Source: Psychrobacter sp. Ps6
GTDB taxonomy: Bacteria; Pseudomonadota; Gammaproteobacteria; Pseudomonadales; Moraxellaceae
DNA length: 64,000 nucleotides
Direction of reading: 5' to 3'
NCBI RefSeq assembly: GCF_022129235.1
Contig: NZ_JADQAI010000007.1
Coordinates: 62,001-126,000 of the forward strand
The first letter of the stretch is position 1; every line of letters starts with the position of its first letter. Below, in pieces: positions 59,143-64,000 of this stretch. The notes under the pieces are model-generated. The model worked only from the letters and a program-made list of their open reading frames with translations. It was not told the DNA's origin and did no database searches. The translations under genes were made by a program, and so were the position numbers.

Positions 59143-60642
59143 CTAAGTGTTGCCAAAAATCACCTTTTTGCCCGTCTGTAATCCAGAGATCAAGTCTTTG
59201 ATATTATGAATATCTAGATTACTCTGCGCCCGCGTACAAGCGACATAAAGCAGGCGTAATTCTTCTGAACTTATCTTAACCGCATTGGTCGTCACATCGT
59301 AGTAAAAATCATCATCTAGTTGTACTTTGCCCCACTCAAGCCCTTTGGCTTTATGCGCGGTAGAGATAACGTAATCCGCATTTTCGATACTGGTCAGGCT
59401 ATTGACCGCTTGGCTGAGCACATTAGTTCCATGGTCATCGACCAGTTTGACCAGTGTTTTAAGATCACTGCCTTCATTGGTTTCAGCGTACTCTTGTACA
59501 TCACCCCAATTATAGAAGTAAGCCAGCTCAGGCACCCCGTAAGCCGATCTGCCATTTTTTAAGTTCTCCGCTGCTTGGCAGAATTTGAGCATGCGATCGG
59601 TATCGGCTTGTAGCGCCACACGGTGCCCGTGCTTTAACCCTGTGAGTAATTGCGACATCGCCGCAGCATTGGTACGGCATAAAATGGCGTCCTTTTTACT
59701 ATGTACCATGCCTTTATCGGTAGAGGACTGCTTATTCGGGTTGCCCTTTAGCGGCACTTCTTCTTGTAGTGCTTTTAGTAGGGTATTTGCCACTTCTGCA
59801 ATCGGCTCACCAAAGCGAAAGGATTGCGTCAGTAATGTCTGCGGCAATGGCAGCTTTTTCATCGCATTCACCGCGCCGCGCCATTCATAAATCTGCTGAT
59901 GTGCATCGCCCACATAGATGACTTGTCTCGACTGCTGCGTCAAGATACCCATCATCAATGGATCGGCATCTTGCGCTTCATCAAATAAAATAAAGTCCGC
60001 AGGAATGCTCGGCTTGGACAATGCCCATAGTTTGAGATAAATATCATGGCCAATACCCGCAGGGTGACGTGCATCAATCGACTGTAGCCAGCGCTGTTCA
60101 ACGGCAGGGTAGAGCATTTCGCGTAATTGCTCTGCATCCGAGTCATCGAGCCAACTTGGGAACAGTATGTGCCTTGGCGCAGGATAGCTGGCATGCGTAC
60201 TACAGAAGTTACTTACCGCATCACTGACGAACCGAGACAATCGTGCGGGTGTCAGCGTGATGTATTTATTAACCCCATCCATTTGCCGGCGGACTTGTAC
60301 AGGCTGCAAGCCCAAATCATCACCGAGACGCTTAGGTGAAAAGCGCGGCAAAGACAGCTTGGCGGTAATATCACGCGCGACATGACGATAAGCTAGCGAG
60401 TGAAAAGTACGACACTCGACGTGGGGTGGAAACTTTGAACGAGCATCATTGGCAATCGCTTTGTTAAAGGCCAGATACAGTCCGCGACCTCGCAAGCGCT
60501 CACCGATTAGCTTGAGTGTCGTGGTTTTACCAGCGCCTGCATACGCCACCACTTTAAATGATTTGTGGTCCATTGCCATATTCAGCGCGGCGAGCTGCTC
60601 ATCAGTGGGATCGCTCATATAAGCTGGCATCGATGCGGACAT
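59143..60642 (-). CDS. UvrD/REP-type ATP-dependent DNA helicase (FBH1-like)
   Basis: A 499-residue superfamily 1 helicase. Motif I is VVAYAGAGKTTTLKLIGERL near residue 30, motif II ILFDEAQDADPLM, motif III QVIYVGDAHQQIYEWRGA, motif V and VI-like segments STAHKAKGLEW and RLLYVACTRAQSNL. The size, about 500 residues, is shorter than UvrD or Rep and resembles bacterial relatives of the eukaryotic FBH1 helicase. Its place in repair or recombination is unknown. ATG 60642 follows AGGTAG; the frame runs a few codons further to 60663. Confidence 0.85.
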   Translation of the reverse strand: MSASMPAYMSDPTDEQLAALNMAMDHKSFKVVAYAGAGKTTTLKLIGERLRGRGLYLAFNKAIANDARSKFPPHVECRTFHSLAYRHVARDITAKLSLPRFSPKRLGDDLGLQPVQVRRQMDGVNKYITLTPARLSRFVSDAVSNFCSTHASYPAPRHILFPSWLDDSDAEQLREMLYPAVEQRWLQSIDARHPAGIGHDIYLKLWALSKPSIPADFILFDEAQDADPLMMGILTQQSRQVIYVGDAHQQIYEWRGAVNAMKKLPLPQTLLTQSFRFGEPIAEVANTLLKALQEEVPLKGNPNKQSSTDKGMVHSKKDAILCRTNAAAMSQLLTGLKHGHRVALQADTDRMLKFCQAAENLKNGRSAYGVPELAYFYNWGDVQEYAETNEGSDLKTLVKLVDDHGTNVLSQAVNSLTSIENADYVISTAHKAKGLEWGKVQLDDDFYYDVTTNAVKISSEELRLLYVACTRAQSNLDIHNIKDLISGLQTGKKVIFGNT

Positions 60643-60688
60643 AATAAAGCTACCTAAATACAAAAGTGATTAAAAACACAAGGGGCAA

Positions 60689-60716
60689 AAAAAGCCACTG
60701 GATAAACAATGGCTTA
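60689..60716 (-). terminator. Terminator of the tat operon
   Basis: On the minus strand AAGCCA-ttgtttatccag-TGGCTT is followed by a run of T. It lies between the tatC stop and the helicase start. Confidence 0.7.
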
Positions 60717-60803
60717 TAGATGGTGGTACTTAATCGTGACAATAAGCACTAAGCTTACGCGTGGGGCAAGAAGAAAACAAGATAAGTCAGACGGGTAAAT
60801 GCT

Positions 60804-61691
60804 TTATTCTTTGACTGTTGATATCAGATCAGTGCTAGGTTCTTCTTTGATCAAAATTTTAGCCAAAAACAACCCAAGCTCAAACAGTAACCACATCGGG
60901 ATTGCCAGCATCAGCATGGATACCCCATCAGGCGGCGTGACTACGGCAGCCACAGCAAAACAGCCCACAATGATATAACGACGTTTTTCTTCTAGACTCT
61001 GAATGGAGACAATACCGGCCAATATCAATAGCAAGGTCACAACGGGAATCTCGAACGTTAAGCCGAATACCATAAATAATTTTAAGGCAAAGCTTAGATA
61101 GCTATCGATATCCGTCATCGGTAATACGTTTTGCGGGGCAAACAAAATAAAAAACTTTAAGACCCCTTTGAGCACGATAAAATAAGAAAAAGCCACACCC
61201 GCATAAAACAAAAATATAGAAGACAGCAGTACTGGGATAGCGATTCTCTTCTCTTTTTTATATAAACCTGGCGCAACAAACGACCAAATTTGATAAAGAA
61301 TATAGGGCATTGCCAAAAAGGCGGCGACGAAGACCGTTAAACGTATCGGTGCCATAAAGTTCGAGGTGATATCTGTGGCAATCATGGTCGAGTTAGCAGG
61401 TAACTGTGCGACCAACGGATCTGATAAAAAGTTATAAAGCTCACGTGAGTAACCGACCAAACCCAAAAAGATGATCAAGACAGCCACGCATATTTTGATC
61501 AAATGGCGGCGTAGCTCAATCAAATGCTCAGTGATAGGCATGTCACCCAATGCGCTTAAAACATCATCTGATGATTCGTTTTGAGTGCTATCAGTTGTTG
61601 CCTTATCGTCTTGATCAATGCCATCTAAAGCAGGAATATCTGAATCAGTGAGTTTTTCTTGGCGGCTTTTTTTTCGTTTGAGTAGTTGCAT
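60804..61691 (-). CDS. tatC: Sec-independent protein translocase TatC
   Basis: A 295-residue protein with six membrane helices; it binds the twin-arginine signal peptide. The signature MPITEHLIELRRHLIKI is near residue 52, after an N-terminal hydrophilic extension of about 45 residues (KATTDSTQNESSDD) not present in E. coli TatC. Its start overlaps the tatB stop (TGATG). The charged C terminus includes IKEEPSTDLISTVKE. Confidence 0.95.
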   Translation of the reverse strand: MQLLKRKKSRQEKLTDSDIPALDGIDQDDKATTDSTQNESSDDVLSALGDMPITEHLIELRRHLIKICVAVLIIFLGLVGYSRELYNFLSDPLVAQLPANSTMIATDITSNFMAPIRLTVFVAAFLAMPYILYQIWSFVAPGLYKKEKRIAIPVLLSSIFLFYAGVAFSYFIVLKGVLKFFILFAPQNVLPMTDIDSYLSFALKLFMVFGLTFEIPVVTLLLILAGIVSIQSLEEKRRYIIVGCFAVAAVVTPPDGVSMLMLAIPMWLLFELGLFLAKILIKEEPSTDLISTVKE

Positions 61692-62380
61692 CAGTCAGTC
61701 CCCTGCTTATTATCAGAAGTCTGCGTAATTACCGAGCTATTTAGTAAGGTATCGGCTTTATAGTTTGGTAGGTAAGGTGGCATTGGGAGGCGACGGGCTT
61801 TATCGTAAGCACCCAAACGGAACCACATATTTTCCCACGGCCTAGTAGTGAAGGTTTGGGCAGCTTGCGCCATGTTGTCGTTATCGACCACATTACTATC
61901 AGCATCGCTGTGGTCACTCTTCGACAGTTGGTTATCTTCTGCAGTGTCTTCGTGCGCCTCAGTGGCATGACTGTCAGTTGTATAACTATAGTCAAACGCT
62001 TTTGGCGCGGCTGGTTGATTGTGATTTGTTCCGTTCTCTTTGCTATTTTTGCTATCTCTACTACTTGCGACGTTATCAGACATTGAAGATGGACTATGTG
62101 AGCTTTCAAAAGCTTTCATATTACCGCGCATCTCCGCCATTTCGCGCCTCATATCGGCTTCGGTTTGACGAATTTTGGCAAGTTCTTTTTGCATTTGCTG
62201 GCGTGTCTCAGCCAAGTCTAGCTCTGCCTCTATCTCAGACTGTAATGTGGAGACGGTGCGGCGAATTTTGGCATACCATTGCCCAGCCGTACGTGCTGCC
62301 TGTGGCAGTTTTTCTGGGCCCAAGACGATTAGGGCGATTACGCCAAAGAGAAGTAGTTCAGAAAACCCGATATCAAACAT
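61691..62380 (-). CDS. tatB: Sec-independent protein translocase TatB
   Basis: A 229-residue TatB: MFDIGFSELLLFGVIALIVL forms the membrane helix, GPEKLPQAARTAGQWYAKIR the amphipathic helix, and residues 40-95 a charged helix. A long acidic Ser/Asp/Asn-rich tail (about 95-180) follows and ends in a conserved-looking segment (WFRLGAYDKARRLPMPPYLP). The tail is longer than in E. coli (171 residues). It lies 26 bases after tatA. Confidence 0.94.
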   Translation of the reverse strand: MFDIGFSELLLFGVIALIVLGPEKLPQAARTAGQWYAKIRRTVSTLQSEIEAELDLAETRQQMQKELAKIRQTEADMRREMAEMRGNMKAFESSHSPSSMSDNVASSRDSKNSKENGTNHNQPAAPKAFDYSYTTDSHATEAHEDTAEDNQLSKSDHSDADSNVVDNDNMAQAAQTFTTRPWENMWFRLGAYDKARRLPMPPYLPNYKADTLLNSSVITQTSDNKQGTD

Positions 62381-62406
62381 AATGATCCGATGTCACTGTC
62401 TAGAGG

Positions 62407-62649
62407 CTATACATTATGCTTATCATCAACCTTAGTGGTTGTTGGGCGCTCGTCGGTATGGGCCGTGCCATCATGGTCAAGCACCACGCGTTTTTTGGCA
62501 TGCTCTGTGTTTTCATCTTTGACCGCTTCTTTAAAGCCTTTAACCGCACCGCCCAAATCTTTGCCAGCGTTTTTTAGTTTTGCAGTGCCAAACACGACAA
62601 CGACGACGACCAGCAGTATTAGCCAATGCGTAATAGAAAAACTACCCAT
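62407..62649 (-). CDS. tatA: Sec-independent protein translocase TatA
   Basis: An 80-residue Tat[21 protein letters not shown] as membrane helix, then [20 protein letters not shown], the hinge and amphipathic helix of the family. It forms the variable-size pore with TatBC. AAGGA lies 8 bases before the ATG. It follows hisIE by about 210 bases, the his-tat arrangement also seen in Pseudomonas and Acinetobacter. Confidence 0.95.
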   Translation of the reverse strand: MGSFSITHWLILLVVVVVVFGTAKLKNAGKDLGGAVKGFKEAVKDENTEHAKKRVVLDHDGTAHTDERPTTTKVDDKHNV

Positions 62650-62860
62650 AATGGTATCCTTGTGACTTGATTTTCAGTCTTTATATGTCTGCTTTGTGTT
62701 GATAAAGCCTGCTTTACATTGATAAAAGGTTTATGTATCAAAAAAAGCATCACATATAATGCGAGATAAAACAGGGCTATATTATAACCCGCAGTTATTA
62801 CAAATAGGTGAAATCAACAATAATCAAACAGGGTCGATGCTTTTTTTTGTATCTCGATAA

Positions 62861-63718
62861 CTATCTAGCCGCTTTTTCGTCGATACCTGATAAGCCAAAA
62901 CGTCTTCCTAGCTCATTTAGTACAGCGTCTGACTCTATGTCAAACCATGCCAAGCCAACGAGCGTATGGAACCACACATCTGCCACTTCATAGATCAGCT
63001 CATGACGCGCCGCCTCAAAAGCAGCTTTATCTCTACCTTCATCGCAGTGAGCAAAATCTTTGGCAGCAATGATACTCTCTGTACTCTCTTCACCGACTTT
63101 TTCTAATATTTTATTCAAACCTTTAGCATATAGACTGGCGACATAAGAGCTGTCGGCATCGGCTTGTTTGCGCTCTGCCAATACCTGATCGAGCTGTTGT
63201 AGCACAGAGCCTTTGTCAATTGGCGCTTGAGTAGTATCGACTTGAGCTTGAGTGTTATTAGAGTCGGTGGTCGCGTTAGCATTTTCGTTTTCAGAACTGG
63301 TGCTAGTAGATTTATCAGAATGATAAATATCCGCAGGGTCTTTTAATACTTTATCGACAGTTTGCCATTCAGGTGTTTGGCCTGATAGATCTAAACGCTG
63401 ATAAAAACAAGACTCGCGGCCTGTATGACAAGCAATACCGCCCGCTTGAGTCACGCTTAATACAATTACGTCTGCATCACAGTCTAGGCGAATATCGTGG
63501 ACGGTTTGCGTATGACCTGATGATTCGCCCTTGTGCCACAATTTGCCACGCGAGCGCGAAAAATAAACCGCAGTTTGTGTTTGTGCGGTGAGCTGTAATG
63601 CGTCTGCATTCATCCAAGCCATCATCAGAATACGGCCTGACTTGTGATCTTGAGCAATTGCAGGAATCAAACCATCAGCATTAAAAGTTACGGCAGTCAG
63701 CCAAGCAGGTAGAGTCAT
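62861..63718 (-). CDS. hisI: Bifunctional phosphoribosyl-AMP cyclohydrolase / phosphoribosyl-ATP pyrophosphatase
   Basis: A 285-residue fusion (HisIE) for steps two and three of histidine synthesis. The HisI part (1-120) has [34 protein letters not shown] and the metal-binding CDADVIVL and [11 protein letters not shown]. The HisE part (from about 190) has [20 protein letters not shown] and [13 protein letters not shown] low-complexity linker of about 50 residues rich in Ser, Thr, Asn and Asp joins them. In Pseudomonas and Acinetobacter I recall hisI and hisE as separate genes beside tat; here the two domains are fused. Confidence 0.93.
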   Translation of the reverse strand: MTLPAWLTAVTFNADGLIPAIAQDHKSGRILMMAWMNADALQLTAQTQTAVYFSRSRGKLWHKGESSGHTQTVHDIRLDCDADVIVLSVTQAGGIACHTGRESCFYQRLDLSGQTPEWQTVDKVLKDPADIYHSDKSTSTSSENENANATTDSNNTQAQVDTTQAPIDKGSVLQQLDQVLAERKQADADSSYVASLYAKGLNKILEKVGEESTESIIAAKDFAHCDEGRDKAAFEAARHELIYEVADVWFHTLVGLAWFDIESDAVLNELGRRFGLSGIDEKAAR

Positions 63719-64000
63719 AATGTATGTGTCGTCTTATAGTTAGAGAGTAAAAATTAGTTAGAGAGTAAAAATATCAATAAGTAATTATACTACTTATGGT
63801 TGGAGCGAGGAGATTGTCTACAATGCTCTGAAATATGATGTCATATGAAAGCTGCGTGAGCATTAGAATAAAAGGGGTACGATTGACTCGCCATTTTACA
63901 GCCTAAATAAATGAGGATATAGAGCCTCTTTGGTCGTGTTATCGAGCTTAATCACTTTATTGAGATTAAAATCATAATTTCTAAAATGCTGCCGTGCTTT

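Overview
The window looks like a core chromosomal segment of a Moraxellaceae gammaproteobacterium, most likely Psychrobacter. The basis is recognition of protein sequences (a response regulator that matches Acinetobacter BfmR almost motif for motif, a DksA/GluQ-RS pair, a fused HisIE beside tatABC), the moderately AT-rich DNA, and the scattered division/cell wall genes. There is no insertion sequence, prophage, CRISPR array, rRNA operon or obvious genomic island. One tRNA gene, tRNA-Ser(GGA), is present.

Layout. 1-1486: end of murF and all of mraY. 1621-7287: rlmA, a YdcF-like membrane protein, several small secreted proteins (a Lys/His-rich 86-residue protein, a double PepSY protein, a DUF2147 protein), a secreted NUC-family nuclease and tRNA-Ser. 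7537-12240: nitrogen and anion transport (amtB, glnK, a tandem universal stress protein, a SulP transporter). 12911-15828: murD and ftsW. 15935-18885: gluQ, dksA, cpdA. 19134-22623: the Zur-controlled zinc importer znuA / zur-znuC-znuB. 22911-31074: the complete F1Fo ATP synthase set atpI-atpBEFHAGDC. 31696-36247: the envelope stress two-component pair bfmR-bfmS, a 59-codon membrane ORF, and an EnvZ-like kinase without a neighbouring regulator. 36685-39119: rpsP-rimM-trmD-rplS. 39370-46647: a thioesterase-like protein, a DUF3360 transporter-like protein behind a perfect 16-bp operator palindrome, uvrC, folA, thyA, lgt. 46954-53044: the urea ABC importer urtABCDE. 53432-60642: a DUF4139/MuiA-like protein, an NRDE protein, rppH, an OsmC protein, a MAPEG protein, dusC and a UvrD-like helicase. 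60804-63718: tatC, tatB, tatA and hisIE.

How the parts work together. Ammonium (amtB-glnK) and urea (urtABCDE) uptake lie over 40 kb apart, but each is preceded by a sigma-54-type promoter with the same unusual -12 element (TTGAA), which suggests shared nitrogen control. Zinc uptake is arranged divergently around one 15-bp Zur box. The ATP synthase operon has its own promoter, separated from atpI by a terminator, and carries a series of stem-loops between cistrons. Similar stem-loops sit between rpsP and rimM, between trmD and rplS, and between urtA and urtB, so RNA-level tuning of subunit ratios is a recurrent theme here.

I found no clearly new multi-gene system. The most rewarding unexplained items are the 59-residue ORF after bfmS, the operator in front of the DUF3360 gene, the structured 60-bp intergenic element at 3468-3527, the Lys/His-rich secreted protein next to the PepSY protein, and the 30-residue insertion in ATP synthase delta.
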